A stretch of 64,000 nucleotides of DNA from Micromonospora sp. NBRC 110009 (GCF_030518795.1 NZ_CP130427.1:3224001-3288000); one strand, 5' to 3'; shown: positions 42,172 to 50,898, counted from the stretch's first letter. A program made the numbers and translations. Notes: generated by a model from the sequence alone, not told the origin.

Positions 42172-42440
42172 CCGGTGGCCATCACCAGAGCTTCGGCGAA
42201 CTGTTTCCAGGTCGGCGGGTCGGGGAAGTCCTCACCGCGGTTCCGGTAGAGCTGCGGCAGGCCCTGGAGCGACCTCGACAGGGCATCGAGGAAGGTCTCG
42301 GGGCTGGTGTTCTCCCACTCGCCGGGGTGCGCCTCCAGGTCGCCGAGCATCTCGTCGACGATGCGGGCGACGTCCGTTGGGGAGGCCACGCCGTCGAGGT
42401 TGCTGGTCTCGGCGAACCGGCCGCTCTCGTACGGGTTCAT
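42162..42440 (-). CDS. DUF7660-like protein
   Basis: A 92-residue acidic protein: DVARIVDEMLGDLEAHPGEWENTSPETFLDALSRSLQGL then PTWKQFAEALVMATGYE. This order (length-setting W/E-N-x-T-L/F block, ending in W..FA..L..A..YE) is what I recall for DUF7660, found beside immunity-like genes. It overlaps the GntR stop by 4 nt (ATGA), forming a two-gene operon. Confidence 0.7.
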   Translation of the reverse strand: MNPYESGRFAETSNLDGVASPTDVARIVDEMLGDLEAHPGEWENTSPETFLDALSRSLQGLPQLYRNRGEDFPDPPTWKQFAEALVMATGYE

Positions 42441-42847
42441 GCCGGACGGGTCAGCTCGACCTCGTCGGCGGCGAAGACCTCGGTGCCGCCCTTCGGATCG
42501 CGGACCTCCAGGACCGGTACGCCCTCGTTGAGCTGCATCGACCGGCGCTCGCCGCCGCTCGGCATCCGCGCGATGACCGACGCGCCCGGTGCCAGCTCGA
42601 CCTGCCGCCGGTCCGGCGTTTCCCGGACGTAGCTGCCGTGCCCGCGCACCGTGTTGACCAGGCCTTCCGAGCGCAGCAGCGAGATGGCCATTCGCACCGC
42701 CTCTCGGCCGACTCCGTGCTCCTGGGTCAGCCTGGCTTCGCTGGGCAGTGCCGATCCGGCTGCCAGCACCCCCGACTCGATCTGCTCGCGAAGCAAATCG
42801 GCGAGCTGCACGTAGACCGGAGTGTGTGAGCGCGGATCGATGGTCAT
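42437..42847 (-). CDS. GntR-family transcriptional regulator, short form
   Basis: A 136-residue regulator. The GntR winged helix occupies residues about 10-78 (VYVQLADLLREQIESGVLAAGSALPSEARLTQEHGVGREAVRMAISLLRSEGLV). The remaining 60 residues are too short for a full UTRA or FCD sensor domain. ATG 42847 begins MTIDPRSHTP. It forms an operon with the DUF7660-type gene. Inverted half-sites at 42879-42926 may be its operators. Confidence 0.85.
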   Translation of the reverse strand: MTIDPRSHTPVYVQLADLLREQIESGVLAAGSALPSEARLTQEHGVGREAVRMAISLLRSEGLVNTVRGHGSYVRETPDRRQVELAPGASVIARMPSGGERRSMQLNEGVPVLEVRDPKGGTEVFAADEVELTRPA

Positions 42848-42878
42848 GGCACGAAGCCTTATTCCCCCGTGGGCAAGT

Positions 42879-42926
42879 CTGGTTGTGCCCCTGAGCCCCT
42901 GGGCGTATGGTCGCAGTAACAACCAG
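42879..42926. promoter_or_regulatory. paired half-sites upstream of the GntR gene
   Basis: CTGGTTGT (42879-42886) and ACAACCAG (42919-42926) form a perfect 8-bp inverted repeat separated by 32 nt, spanning the promoter region of the GntR gene. Such widely spaced dyads could support looping or two dimer sites. Confidence 0.4.
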
Positions 42927-43085
42927 TGGCCGGGCGGAAACGCTCGAATGCGCTGACAGCTGCTGACCAGCCTTGCTGTCGTACCGCTGATCGGAGCTGC
43001 GGTGGTGGGGCGGGGTGGTCGGCCCGCGCGCGGCGGGTGGGCACGGCCACCCCTTCAGTGCTGAACCGAGAGAGGTGGGGCGATC

Positions 43086-43403
43086 ATGCGTGCCTTCATC
43101 CGTGGGCTGCGCCGGAACGAGGGGCCGCGGCCCGGCGCGTCGACCTGTTACCGCTCCTCGACGTACGTCCCGCTGTCGGCCTGGCAGGTGCGGCAGCGGC
43201 GGTTCCGGCCGACCCGGTTCGGCCGGCGCGGCCTCGACCCGGGCGAGGTGCAGGATTTCCTGGACCGGGTGGCCGACGAACTCGCCGCCGCCTACCAGGC
43301 CCTGGGCGACAGTCGGCAGGAGACGGCCCGGATCAAGGACGCACTGCGGAGGTGGCAGTCCGAGCAGGCGCAGCAGCGGGCCAACGCCGGGCGGTACTGC
43401 TGA
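43086..43403 (+). CDS. DivIVA-domain protein
   Basis: A 105-residue protein with a single DivIVA-type membrane-targeting domain: RFRPTRFGRRGLDPGEVQDFLDRVADELAAAYQALGDSRQET, then a short helix. DivIVA-domain proteins mark cell poles and septa in actinomycetes, but this one is far shorter than DivIVA/Wag31 and lacks the long coiled coil. ATG 43086 has GAGAGGTGGGG upstream. Its stop TGA shares a base with the next ATG (TGATG). Confidence 0.85.
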   Translation: MRAFIRGLRRNEGPRPGASTCYRSSTYVPLSAWQVRQRRFRPTRFGRRGLDPGEVQDFLDRVADELAAAYQALGDSRQETARIKDALRRWQSEQAQQRANAGRYC

Positions 43404-43660
43404 TGGTCGAGCGGGAACGGTTCGTCATCCACCTGCCGGTGGCCGCCGGCGACCTCACCGGCGCGGTCCGCCTGGCCCGGGTGGTCGCCCGCTGGGCGGG
43501 TCTGCTCCCGCAGGCCGACCCGGGGGAGACCACCGTCTCCGCCGAGGACGACCAGGGCGTACGCCATCGGGTCTTCTGCGACCTGCGGCTGGCCGGCGGC
43601 CGGCGCTGCCTGCTGCGGGCTGACCACGACGGACCGTGCACCCGCCGGCTGACCCGCTGA
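43403..43660 (+). CDS. small hypothetical protein coupled to the DivIVA-domain gene
   Basis: An 85-residue protein (MVERERFVIHLPVAAGDLTGAVRLARVVARW..., then EDDQGVRHRVFCDLRLAGGRRCLLRADHDGPCTRRLTR) with three Cys near the end. No family is recognised. Start overlaps the upstream stop by one base, so the two are cotranslated. Confidence 0.6.
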   Translation: MVERERFVIHLPVAAGDLTGAVRLARVVARWAGLLPQADPGETTVSAEDDQGVRHRVFCDLRLAGGRRCLLRADHDGPCTRRLTR

Positions 43661-43700
43661 GCGCCGCGTGCCCGGCCGTCGCCCCGGCGGGACCCGATCG

Positions 43701-44408
43701 TCAGCCGGCGCGGAGGGCGTCCTCGACGCCGGTCTCGTGCCGGCCGAGGTGGACCGGGTCGCGGCCGGAGAGCAGATCCACCGCCGCCTTGACGGAGGCG
43801 CCGTACTCGCGAGCGGAGCTGATCCGCCACCGCTCGGTGTACCGCCGGGCGGTGTCGTCGCCGACGCCGTTGGCCGCGATGCCGAGACGCCGGCACAGCG
43901 CCACCGCGCGGGGCAGGTGGAAGGACTGGGTGACCACCGTCGCGCGGTCCACCCCGAAGATCCGCTTGGCCCGGGCGCACGAGTCGTACGTGTCGAAGCC
44001 GGCGTAGTCCATGACCACCTTCCCCGCCGGCACGCCCCGGTCGAGCAGCCAGCGCCGCATCGCCTCGGGCTCGTTGTAGCCGACGTTCATGTTGTCCCCG
44101 GACACCAGGATCACGCGGACCTTTCCGGCGTCGAGGAGCCGCCGCGCGATCTCCAGCCGGGCGGTGAGGAACGGCGACGGCGTGCCGTCCGGGTCCACCT
44201 TGGTGCCCAGGACCAGGGCGACGGGTGCCTCCGGCACGTCGGCCTCGGTGAAGAGGTGGCCGTCGGCGCCGCCGCGGACCCACGCCACGCTGGCCACCGT
44301 GCCGGCGACGAGCAGCACCACGCCGGCGAGACCCGCGACGAGCAACCTGCGCAGCAACGATCGGTGCGTCCCGCACCAGCGCCTCAGCCCCGCCAACCGC
44401 CCCCGCAT
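43701..44408 (-). CDS. YdcF/SanA-like DUF218 protein
   Basis: A 235-residue membrane-anchored protein. One N-terminal helix (about residues 20-42, LLVAGLAGVVLLVAGTVASV) precedes a DUF218 domain: VALVLGTKVDPDGTPSPFLTARLEIARRL, VILVSGDN, EPEAMRRWLLDRGVP, and VVTQSFHLPRAVALCRRLG. E. coli SanA, of this family, affects envelope permeability. ATG 44408 (MRGRLAGLRRW) is preferred, 7 nt after AATAAT. Confidence 0.88.
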   Translation of the reverse strand: MRGRLAGLRRWCGTHRSLLRRLLVAGLAGVVLLVAGTVASVAWVRGGADGHLFTEADVPEAPVALVLGTKVDPDGTPSPFLTARLEIARRLLDAGKVRVILVSGDNMNVGYNEPEAMRRWLLDRGVPAGKVVMDYAGFDTYDSCARAKRIFGVDRATVVTQSFHLPRAVALCRRLGIAANGVGDDTARRYTERWRISSAREYGASVKAAVDLLSGRDPVHLGRHETGVEDALRAG

Positions 44409-44491
44409 GCCGACGATTATTCCGGCGCGGGGCCGACACGCCACCCCGGCCATCGATAGCGTGGATGCTTCGACAGCGGGAGGAGAACGAG

Positions 44492-44941
44492 ATGGCGGAG
44501 CGGCATCCCGCGCTCGCGCGGCTCGACGTGCTCGTCGGACGGTGGACCGTGCAGCCGAAGGTGCCCGGTCTCGGTGCCGGGTGGACCGAGTTCAGCTGGC
44601 TCGAGAATGGCCAGTACCTGCGACAGTTCAGCGACGCTGAACCGTTGCCGGAGACGGCGCCGCAGGCCTGGCGGGACAACAACCCGTTGCCCACCACACA
44701 GGTGATCGGGCTCGACGACACGACGGAGACGTTCGCCGCGCTGTACGCGGACGCGCGTGGCGTGCACCGGGTCTACCAGATGACGTTCGCCGACGGCGCC
44801 TGGCGGATGTGGCGGCGGGCGCCCGGCTTCCACCAGCGCTGGGTCGCCACGGTGGGCGACGCCGTCATCGACGGGCGGTGGGAGCGGTCGGCGGACGGCT
44901 TCGACTGGGCGCTCGACTTCGAGTTGACGTACCGCCGCTGA
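44492..44941 (+). CDS. DUF1579-like lipocalin-type protein
   Basis: A 149-residue soluble beta-rich protein: HPALARLDVLVGRWTVQPKVPG, then FSWLENGQYLRQF, AALYADARGVHRVYQMTFADGAWRMWRR, and WERSADGFDWALDFELTYRR. This W-repeated pattern matches DUF1579-type or lipocalin-like proteins of unknown function. GGGAGGAG lies about 7-14 nt upstream of ATG 44492. Confidence 0.75.
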   Translation: MAERHPALARLDVLVGRWTVQPKVPGLGAGWTEFSWLENGQYLRQFSDAEPLPETAPQAWRDNNPLPTTQVIGLDDTTETFAALYADARGVHRVYQMTFADGAWRMWRRAPGFHQRWVATVGDAVIDGRWERSADGFDWALDFELTYRR

Positions 44942-44947
44942 CGGCGG

Positions 44948-45670
44948 TCAGGGTGCCGCGCGGGCGATGACGATCAGCTCCCCGTCGTCGCCCGTCCCGA
45001 CCGGCTCGCCTGCCCAGCCGCCGCACACCCGCTCGACGGTGAAGCCGGCGTCGGCGAGGGACGCCCGCAGCTCCGCCTCGGTGCGGAAGCGCAGCGTGCC
45101 CCGGCTGCACAGTGCTTCCCCGTCGGGGAACTGGTAGTGGTGGCGGTAGCGGACCAGCCCGTCGCGGACCTCGGTCAGCTCGGTCCAGGCGTCCACCGCC
45201 GTGCCGTCGGGCAGGGCGAGGCGGCGGCGGGACGCGGCCGGCGTCCAGCGTTCCCAGCGGCGGGCCGACGGGTCGCGCGAGTCGAACGCCAGCCGGCCGC
45301 CGTCGGCCAGTGCCCGGCGCAGGTCGGCCAGGGTCCGCGCCCATTCGTCGTCGTCCCGGATCTCCTGCGCCACGTGGCTGGTCAGCAGGGCCACGTCGTA
45401 GGCGGCGGCGGGCAGGTCGGCCGAGGTGCCGTGGATCCAGGCGATCCGGTCGGCGCCGGGCTTGGCGCGGGCCGCGTCGAGGGACGTGCGCAGGGGCTCG
45501 ACGCCGGTCACGGTGTGGCCGGCAGCGGCCAGCGCCAGGGTGAGCCGGCCCGTGCCGCAGCCCAGGTCGAGGACGCGGGTCGGGGCGCTGCCGGCGACAC
45601 CGAGGAAGAACTCGTCGTCGCGCCCCCACGCGTTCTCCACGTCGTAGAGCGCTGCCAGCCGGTCCGTCAT
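44948..45670 (-). CDS. class I SAM-dependent methyltransferase
   Basis: A 240-residue methyltransferase. Motif I VLDLGCGTGRLTLALA is near residue 34, the acidic residue is in TGVEPL, and motif II is AYDVALLTSHVAQEI. It ends LIVIARAAP. ATG 45670 lies 8 nt after TACCCT. Substrate unknown. It converges with the DUF1579-like gene with 6 bases between stops. Confidence 0.85.
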   Translation of the reverse strand: MTDRLAALYDVENAWGRDDEFFLGVAGSAPTRVLDLGCGTGRLTLALAAAGHTVTGVEPLRTSLDAARAKPGADRIAWIHGTSADLPAAAYDVALLTSHVAQEIRDDDEWARTLADLRRALADGGRLAFDSRDPSARRWERWTPAASRRRLALPDGTAVDAWTELTEVRDGLVRYRHHYQFPDGEALCSRGTLRFRTEAELRASLADAGFTVERVCGGWAGEPVGTGDDGELIVIARAAP

Positions 45671-45688
45671 GACCGGTCAGGGTAGCGG

Positions 45689-46051
45689 TCAGGAGATGTG
45701 GTGGAGGATCACGTTGTGCACGTGGTGGCTCTTCTGCGCGCCGCGGAACTCGACCTCGTAGGTGTGCGCGCCGACGTGGATGGCGATCGCCCCGGTGGAG
45801 AAGAACGCGCCGCCCCAGGACTTGTTGCTGACCACGCTCACGCTGGTGATCTTCGAGTAGGGGATGCTGGTGATGGCGTGCCGCTTACCGACGAAGGAGC
45901 GGTCCTGGATGATCACCCGGCGGTCGGTCAGGCCGACGAATCCGGTGCCCGTGCCGATCGCGTCGTAGACGGCGATGATCTGCTCTCCGGCCAGGAGTCC
46001 ACTCTGGATCTGCTGGAACTGTTCCCTGCGGTCGTACGTCGGCTCAGCCAT
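45689..46051 (-). CDS. bacterial PH-domain protein
   Basis: A 120-residue cytoplasmic protein consisting of one bacterial pleckstrin-homology fold: EQIIAVYDAIGTGTGFVGLTDRRVIIQDRSF, IPYSKITSVSV, then GAIAIHVGAHTYEVEFRG and a terminal helix. It resembles the YvbH/bPH_1 type that forms oligomeric rings. ATG 46051 is 7 nt after TACCGT. Function unknown. Confidence 0.85.
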   Translation of the reverse strand: MAEPTYDRREQFQQIQSGLLAGEQIIAVYDAIGTGTGFVGLTDRRVIIQDRSFVGKRHAITSIPYSKITSVSVVSNKSWGGAFFSTGAIAIHVGAHTYEVEFRGAQKSHHVHNVILHHIS

Positions 46052-46084
46052 GTCCCCGACGGTAGGTGGGGCGCGCCAGCCGGC

Positions 46085-46393
46085 TCAGGGCTCGGTGACC
46101 GCGCGGACGGCGTCCTCGATCCGGGCGGCGAGCAGCACCTCACCCTCGGTGAGCGGCTCGCCGTCGCCGTGGCCCACCTTGATCTGCGTACGGCCGGCCC
46201 GGCGGCTGATCTCGGGGCGCAGGCGCAGTGCGTCGGCGACCACCGCGACCCGCTCGGTCAGCGCGGCGTGCTGGGTGTCGTCGAGGCTGAGGGTGCGTCG
46301 GATCTGCTCGCCCTCGCGGGTCCACCCGGACAGCAGGGCGAGGGCGTCGTTGAGGTAGTCGTGCTTCTGCCGGCTGTTGAACAGCACGCGCAT
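46085..46393 (-). CDS. pterin-4a-carbinolamine dehydratase-like protein
   Basis: A 102-residue protein. GWTREGEQIRRTLSLDDTQHAALTERVAVVADALRLRPEI, then TQIKVGHGDGEPLTEGEVLLAARIEDAVRAV, has the spacing of the PCD/DCoH fold, but the catalytic HHP motif is not present (RLRPE in its place). It may therefore not be an active dehydratase. ATG 46393 has GGGAGGTG just upstream, a strong ribosome site. Confidence 0.6.
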   Translation of the reverse strand: MRVLFNSRQKHDYLNDALALLSGWTREGEQIRRTLSLDDTQHAALTERVAVVADALRLRPEISRRAGRTQIKVGHGDGEPLTEGEVLLAARIEDAVRAVTEP

Positions 46394-46577
46394 CACCGCA
46401 CCTCCCAGGCGTCGTTGCCGGCTTGTGGCCAAATCGTCGCCGTCCCGTGTCCTCGTAGACGCCCTCTAGTCTGTCGTCGCACAGAGGGTGTGTCCACGCC
46501 CACACTTCCGGGTTCTACTGACCTCACGGCGACGTCAGGTACCCAAACCGCCGATTGATCTGGCACCCTGGACGGCC

Positions 46578-47018
46578 GTGCGGACCGAACGGGTAAGCGG
46601 AAACGGGCACGCCGACCGGCGTGAGCCGAAGGTCGTCGTCGGGGCGGCGATCATCGCGGACGGCAGGGTGCTGGCGTGCGCCCGCTCGGCGCCCCCCGAG
46701 GTGGCCGGCCGCTGGGAGTTTCCCGGCGGCAAGGTCGAGCCGGGGGAGGGCGAGACCGCCGCGCTGATCCGGGAGTGCGCCGAGGAACTCGGCGTACGGG
46801 TGGAGATCGGCGCGCGGGTCGGCCGCGACGTACGGATGGCCCACGGCCGATCCGTGCTCCGGGTGTACGTGGCCCGCCTCCTCCATGGTGACCAGCCGAA
46901 GGCGCTGGAGCACTCCGAGCTGCGCTGGCTCTCCGCCGCCGAACTCGACACCGTGCCCTGGCTCCCCGCCGACGTGCCGGTGGTCGCCGCGCTGCGCCCG
47001 CTGCTCCCCGACGCCTGA
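46578..47018 (+). CDS. MutT-type Nudix hydrolase (probable 8-oxo-dGTP pyrophosphatase)
   Basis: A 146-residue Nudix enzyme. The Nudix box is GGKVEPGEGETAALIRECAEELGV (GX5EX7REUXEEXGU), preceded by AAIIADGRVLACARSAPPEVAGRWEFPGG as in MutT proteins that sanitise oxidised nucleotides. The start GTG 46578 (VRTERVSGNG) is chosen; the longer frame to 46488 crosses the promoter region. It converges on sdhB through a shared terminator. Confidence 0.88.
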   Translation: MRTERVSGNGHADRREPKVVVGAAIIADGRVLACARSAPPEVAGRWEFPGGKVEPGEGETAALIRECAEELGVRVEIGARVGRDVRMAHGRSVLRVYVARLLHGDQPKALEHSELRWLSAAELDTVPWLPADVPVVAALRPLLPDA

Positions 47019-47049
47019 CCGGCGAGAGCGGACACGGAGGCGGAAACAG

Positions 47050-47084
47050 GACGGGGGCCGGCGGCATCCGCCGCGGCCCCCGTC
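47050..47084. terminator. shared terminator between mutT-type gene and sdhB
   Basis: GACGGGGGCCG (47050-47060) pairs with CGGCCCCCGTC (47074-47084); an inner GCGGC/GCCGC extends it. It lies between two converging stops and is followed by T-containing GTCGTCGTCGTTGT. Confidence 0.65.
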
Positions 47085-47100
47085 GTCGTCGTTGTGCTGG

Positions 47101-48168
47101 TCAGTGCCTCGGCTCGTCCTGCTGCGGGTGAGCGAAGTTGAGGTGCTCGGGCGGCAGCGGGAAGGTGACGTCGTCGCCGAACGGCGACGGCGCGGCCGCC
47201 CTGTCCAACGTCAATTCGGTCAGCGGCAGCTTGCCGTTGACGTCGACCGCCGGGGCGGTCGGGTGCGGCACCTCGCGGTGCCAGTTGACGCCCTGCTGAG
47301 CCTGCCTCTCGGCCCGCGTGTCGTGCGAGCCGCCGGCGTGCGAGTGCACCCCGCCGTGGGCGCCGGCGGTCGTCGCGCCGCTGGAGTGCCCGCTGGTCAC
47401 GCTGGTCTGAGGCACCTGACCCCTCCGGAAGATCTTGCTACCAAGCCACACAAGGGGATCGTACCTGCGGTCGACGACCCGCTCTTTCATGGGGATGATC
47501 CCGTTGTCGGTGATCTTGATGTGCTCGGGGCAGACCTCGGTGCAGCACTTGGTGATGTTGCAGAAGCCGAGACCCATCTCGGACTGCGCGTACTCCTTGC
47601 GGTCAGTCTTCGCGTCGAGCGGGTGCATGTCCAGCTCGGCGGCCCGGATGAAGAACCGGGGACCGGAGAACGCCTGCTTGTTCTCCTCGTGGTCGCGGAT
47701 CACGTGGCAGACGTTCTGGCACAGGAAGCACTCGATGCACTTGCGGAACTCCTGCGAGCGCTCGACGTCCACCTGCTGCATCCGGTAGTCGCCGGGGGCC
47801 ACGTCGGCCGGCGGCGCGAACGCCGGGGTCTCCCGGGCCTTCTCGTAGTTGAACGAGACGTCGGTGACCAGGTCCCGGATCACCGGGAACGTCCGCAGCG
47901 GCGTGACCGTGACGGTCTCGCCCTCCTCGAACGTCGACATCCGGGTCATGCAGCTCAGCCGCGGCTTGCCGTTGATCTCCATCGAGCAGGAGCCGCACTT
48001 GCCCGCCTTGCAGTTCCACCGGCACGCCAGGTCGGGCGCTTCGGTGTTCTGCAGCCGGTGGATGACGTCGAGGACGACCTCGCCCTCGTTGACCTCGACC
48101 GTGTAGTCCTTCAGGTCGCCACCGGTGTCGTCGCCCCGCCAGATGCGGAACTGTCGCTTGGTGCCCAT
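47101..48168 (-). CDS. sdhB: succinate dehydrogenase iron-sulfur subunit
   Basis: Electron-transfer subunit of complex II, 355 residues. The [2Fe-2S] ligands are in CRWNCKAGKCGSC plus the later LSC; the [4Fe-4S]/[3Fe-4S] ligands are in CIECFLCQNVCH and CNITKCCTEVCPEH. The usual fold ends near residue 250. A further about 100 residues follow, His/Gly/Ala-rich (GAHGGVHSHAGGSHD), which most SdhB lack. ATG overlaps the SdhA stop by one base (TGATG). Confidence 0.96.
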   Translation of the reverse strand: MGTKRQFRIWRGDDTGGDLKDYTVEVNEGEVVLDVIHRLQNTEAPDLACRWNCKAGKCGSCSMEINGKPRLSCMTRMSTFEEGETVTVTPLRTFPVIRDLVTDVSFNYEKARETPAFAPPADVAPGDYRMQQVDVERSQEFRKCIECFLCQNVCHVIRDHEENKQAFSGPRFFIRAAELDMHPLDAKTDRKEYAQSEMGLGFCNITKCCTEVCPEHIKITDNGIIPMKERVVDRRYDPLVWLGSKIFRRGQVPQTSVTSGHSSGATTAGAHGGVHSHAGGSHDTRAERQAQQGVNWHREVPHPTAPAVDVNGKLPLTELTLDRAAAPSPFGDDVTFPLPPEHLNFAHPQQDEPRH

Positions 48169-50081
48169 CAGTTGCCCGCCTCCTCAGCGAGGGCGTCGAA
48201 CTCGGCGAGTTCCTCGTCGGTCAGGTACTTGGCCAGCTCGGCCCGGTCGAACAGCGTGATCAGCTCGGGACGCATCTTCGGCAGCGGCTTCCGGGTCAGC
48301 CGGACGGCGTCGCCGTCCAGCGCGCAGACCAGGTTCACCTGCCGCCACTTCGGGTCCATCCCAGGGAAGTCCTCCCGGGTGTGCCCGCCGCGCGACTCCC
48401 GCCGCTCCAGCGCCGCCTTCGCGGTGCACTCCGAGACCACCAGCATGTTGCGCAGGTCCAGCGCGAGGTGCCAGCCCGGGTTGTAGCGCCGGCCGCCGGC
48501 CGCGCTCACCTTGGCCACCCGCTCGCGCAGCTCGGTCAGCTTGCCCAGGGCGTCCGCCAGCTCGCCCTCCCGCCGGATGATGCCCACCAGCTCGCCCATC
48601 ACCGCCTGGAGGTCCTGCTGCAGGACGTACGGGCTCTCCCCGGTGTCCCGCTGCAACGGGGCCAGGGCCGTCTCCACCGCGGCCTCCACCGCCGCCACCG
48701 ACACCGCCGGGCGCGAGGTGAGCTGGTCGGCGTACGTGGCGGCGTGGCCACCCGCCCGCTTGCCGAAGACCAGCAGGTCGGAGAGGGAATTGCCACCGAG
48801 CCGGTTGGAGCCGTGCATGCCGCCGGAGACCTCGCCGGCGGCGAAGAGCCCGCGCACCGTGCCGTACGCCGCCCCGGAGTCCGGGTCCACCTCGACGCCG
48901 CCCATCACGTAGTGGCAGGTCGGGCCGACCTCCATCGGCTCCTTGGTGATGTCCACGTCGGCCAGCTCCTTGAACTGGTGGAACATGGACGGCAGGCGGC
49001 GGCGGATCTCCTCGGCCGGCAGCCGGGAGGCGATGTCCAGGTAGACGCCGCCGGCCGGCGTACCCCGACCGGCCTTGACCTCGCTGTTGATCGCGCGGGC
49101 GACCTCGTCGCGGGGGAGCAGCTCGGGCGGGCGCCGGTTGTTGTCCGGGTCCTTGTACCAGCGGTCCGCCTCGGCCTCGTTGTCCGCGTACTGCTTGCGG
49201 AACACGTCCGGGACGTAGTCGAACATGAACCGCTTGCCCTCGGAGTTCTTCAGCACCCCGCCGTCGCCGCGCACCGACTCGGTGACCAGGATGCCCTTCA
49301 CCGAGGGCGGCCAGACCATGCCGGTCGGGTGGAACTGGAGGAACTCCATGTTGATCAGCGTCGCCCCGGCGCGCAGCGCCAGCGCATGACCGTCCCCGGT
49401 GTACTCCCAGGAGTTCGAGGTGACCTTGTAGGAACGGCCGACGCCGCCGGTCGCGAGGACCACGGCCGGCGCCTCCAAGAGGATGAACTGGCCGGACTCC
49501 CGGTAGTAGCCGAACGCGCCCGCGACCCGGTCGTTGTCGAGCAGCAGCTCGGTGATCGTGGTCTCGGCGAAGACCTTGATCCGGGCCTCGTAGTCGCCGA
49601 ACTCCCGCTTGTCCTCCTGCTGCAGGGAGACGATCTTCTGCTGGAGGGTGCGGATCAGCTCCAGGCCGGTCCGGTCACCGACGTGCGCCAGCCGCGGGTA
49701 CTCGTGACCACCGAAGTTCCGCTGGGAGATCTTCCCGTCCTTGGTGCGGTCGAAGAGCGCGCCGTACGTCTCCAGCTCCCAGATCCGCTGCGGCGACTCC
49801 TTCGCGTGCAGCTCGGCCATCCGGAAGTTGTTGAGGAACTTGCCGCCGCGCATGGTGTCGCGGAAGTGCACCTGCCAGTTGTCCCGGGAGTTCACGTTGC
49901 CCATGGCGGCCGCCGCGCCGCCCTCGGCCATCACCGTGTGCGCCTTGCCGAACAGCGACTTCGAGATGATCGCGGTCTTCTTGCCGGCCAGCCGGGCCTC
50001 GATCGCCGCGCGCAGGCCGGCGCCGCCGGCCCCGATCACGACGACGTCGTAGTGGTGTCGTTCGATTCGCGTCTCAGTCAT
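48168..50081 (-). CDS. sdhA: succinate dehydrogenase flavoprotein subunit
   Basis: Catalytic subunit of complex II, 637 residues, oxidising succinate to fumarate. The FAD-binding VVIGAGGAGLRAAIEA is near residue 14, the covalent-flavin His is in GKAHTVMAEGG, and catalytic residues are in the HPTG block and GGMHGSNRLGGNSLSDLLVFG. The C-terminal domain includes HTREDFPGMDPKWRQVNLV. Order membrane subunit-sdhA-sdhB with tiny gaps indicates one operon. Confidence 0.97.
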   Translation of the reverse strand: MTETRIERHHYDVVVIGAGGAGLRAAIEARLAGKKTAIISKSLFGKAHTVMAEGGAAAAMGNVNSRDNWQVHFRDTMRGGKFLNNFRMAELHAKESPQRIWELETYGALFDRTKDGKISQRNFGGHEYPRLAHVGDRTGLELIRTLQQKIVSLQQEDKREFGDYEARIKVFAETTITELLLDNDRVAGAFGYYRESGQFILLEAPAVVLATGGVGRSYKVTSNSWEYTGDGHALALRAGATLINMEFLQFHPTGMVWPPSVKGILVTESVRGDGGVLKNSEGKRFMFDYVPDVFRKQYADNEAEADRWYKDPDNNRRPPELLPRDEVARAINSEVKAGRGTPAGGVYLDIASRLPAEEIRRRLPSMFHQFKELADVDITKEPMEVGPTCHYVMGGVEVDPDSGAAYGTVRGLFAAGEVSGGMHGSNRLGGNSLSDLLVFGKRAGGHAATYADQLTSRPAVSVAAVEAAVETALAPLQRDTGESPYVLQQDLQAVMGELVGIIRREGELADALGKLTELRERVAKVSAAGGRRYNPGWHLALDLRNMLVVSECTAKAALERRESRGGHTREDFPGMDPKWRQVNLVCALDGDAVRLTRKPLPKMRPELITLFDRAELAKYLTDEELAEFDALAEEAGN

Positions 50082-50091
50082 GTCCAGGCTC

Positions 50092-50898
50092 TCAGTTGAT
50101 GAACCGCAGGTCGTTGAACCATCCGGCCGCCACCGCCATGACGTAGAAGTCGGTCAGCGCCAGGGTGCCGAGGGTGATCCAGGCGAGCTGCATGTGCCGG
50201 ACGTTCAGCCAGGAGATGCCCGTCCAGGCCCGGTAGCGCAGCGGGTGCTTGGAGAAGTGCTTGAGCCGCCCGCCGATGATGTGCCGGCAGGAGTGGCAGG
50301 AGATGGTGTACGCCCAGAGCATCACCACGTTGACCAGCAGCACGATGTTGCCGAGGCCGAAGCCGAAGCCCTTCGGCGAGTGGAAGGCGTAGATCGCGTC
50401 GTAGGTGTTGATCAGCGAGATGATCGCGGCAGCGTAGAAGAAGTAGCGGTGCAGGTTCTGGCCGAGCAGCGGGAACCGGGTCTCCCCGCCGTACGCCTTG
50501 TGCCCATCGGGCACGGCGCAGGCCGGCGGCGACAGCCAGAACGACCGGTAGTAGGCCTTGCGGTAGTAGTAGCAGGTCAGCCGGAACAGCAGCAGGAACG
50601 GCAGGGTCAGTGCCGCGTCCGGGATGATCCACCAGCCCGGCAGGAAGCTGCCGAAGTGTGAGGAGCCCTCGACGCACCGCTCGGTCACGCAGGGGGAGTA
50701 GAACGGCGTCAGGTAGTGGTACTGGTCCACCCAGTACCACTTGTGCATGAAGACCCGGACCGTGGCGTAGATGACCCAGGCGCTGAGCCCGACGACGGTG
50801 ATCAGTGGTGCGAACCACCAGCGGTCCGTGCGCAACGTCTTCGCCGCTATCGCGGCGCGTGCCCGCGCCCCTCGCGGCCTCGTTGCCGTTGATGTCAT
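50092..50898 (-). CDS. succinate dehydrogenase membrane anchor subunit
   Basis: A single large membrane subunit of 268 residues with five or more hydrophobic helices: APLITVVGLSAWVIYATVRVF, WWIIPDAALTLPFLLLFRL, FFYAAAIISLINTYDAIYAF, GNIVLLVNVVMLWAYTISCHSC and WITLGTLALTDFYVMAVAAG. Several His within helices could ligate haem, as in one-subunit complex II anchors of actinobacteria. ATG 50898 has GGGAGACG upstream; the frame beyond it is probably leader. Confidence 0.88.
   Translation of the reverse strand: MTSTATRPRGARARAAIAAKTLRTDRWWFAPLITVVGLSAWVIYATVRVFMHKWYWVDQYHYLTPFYSPCVTERCVEGSSHFGSFLPGWWIIPDAALTLPFLLLFRLTCYYYRKAYYRSFWLSPPACAVPDGHKAYGGETRFPLLGQNLHRYFFYAAAIISLINTYDAIYAFHSPKGFGFGLGNIVLLVNVVMLWAYTISCHSCRHIIGGRLKHFSKHPLRYRAWTGISWLNVRHMQLAWITLGTLALTDFYVMAVAAGWFNDLRFIN

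Noticed and set aside
46085..46393. Confident naming as phhB
   Set aside because: The catalytic HHP motif is missing, so no gene symbol was given.
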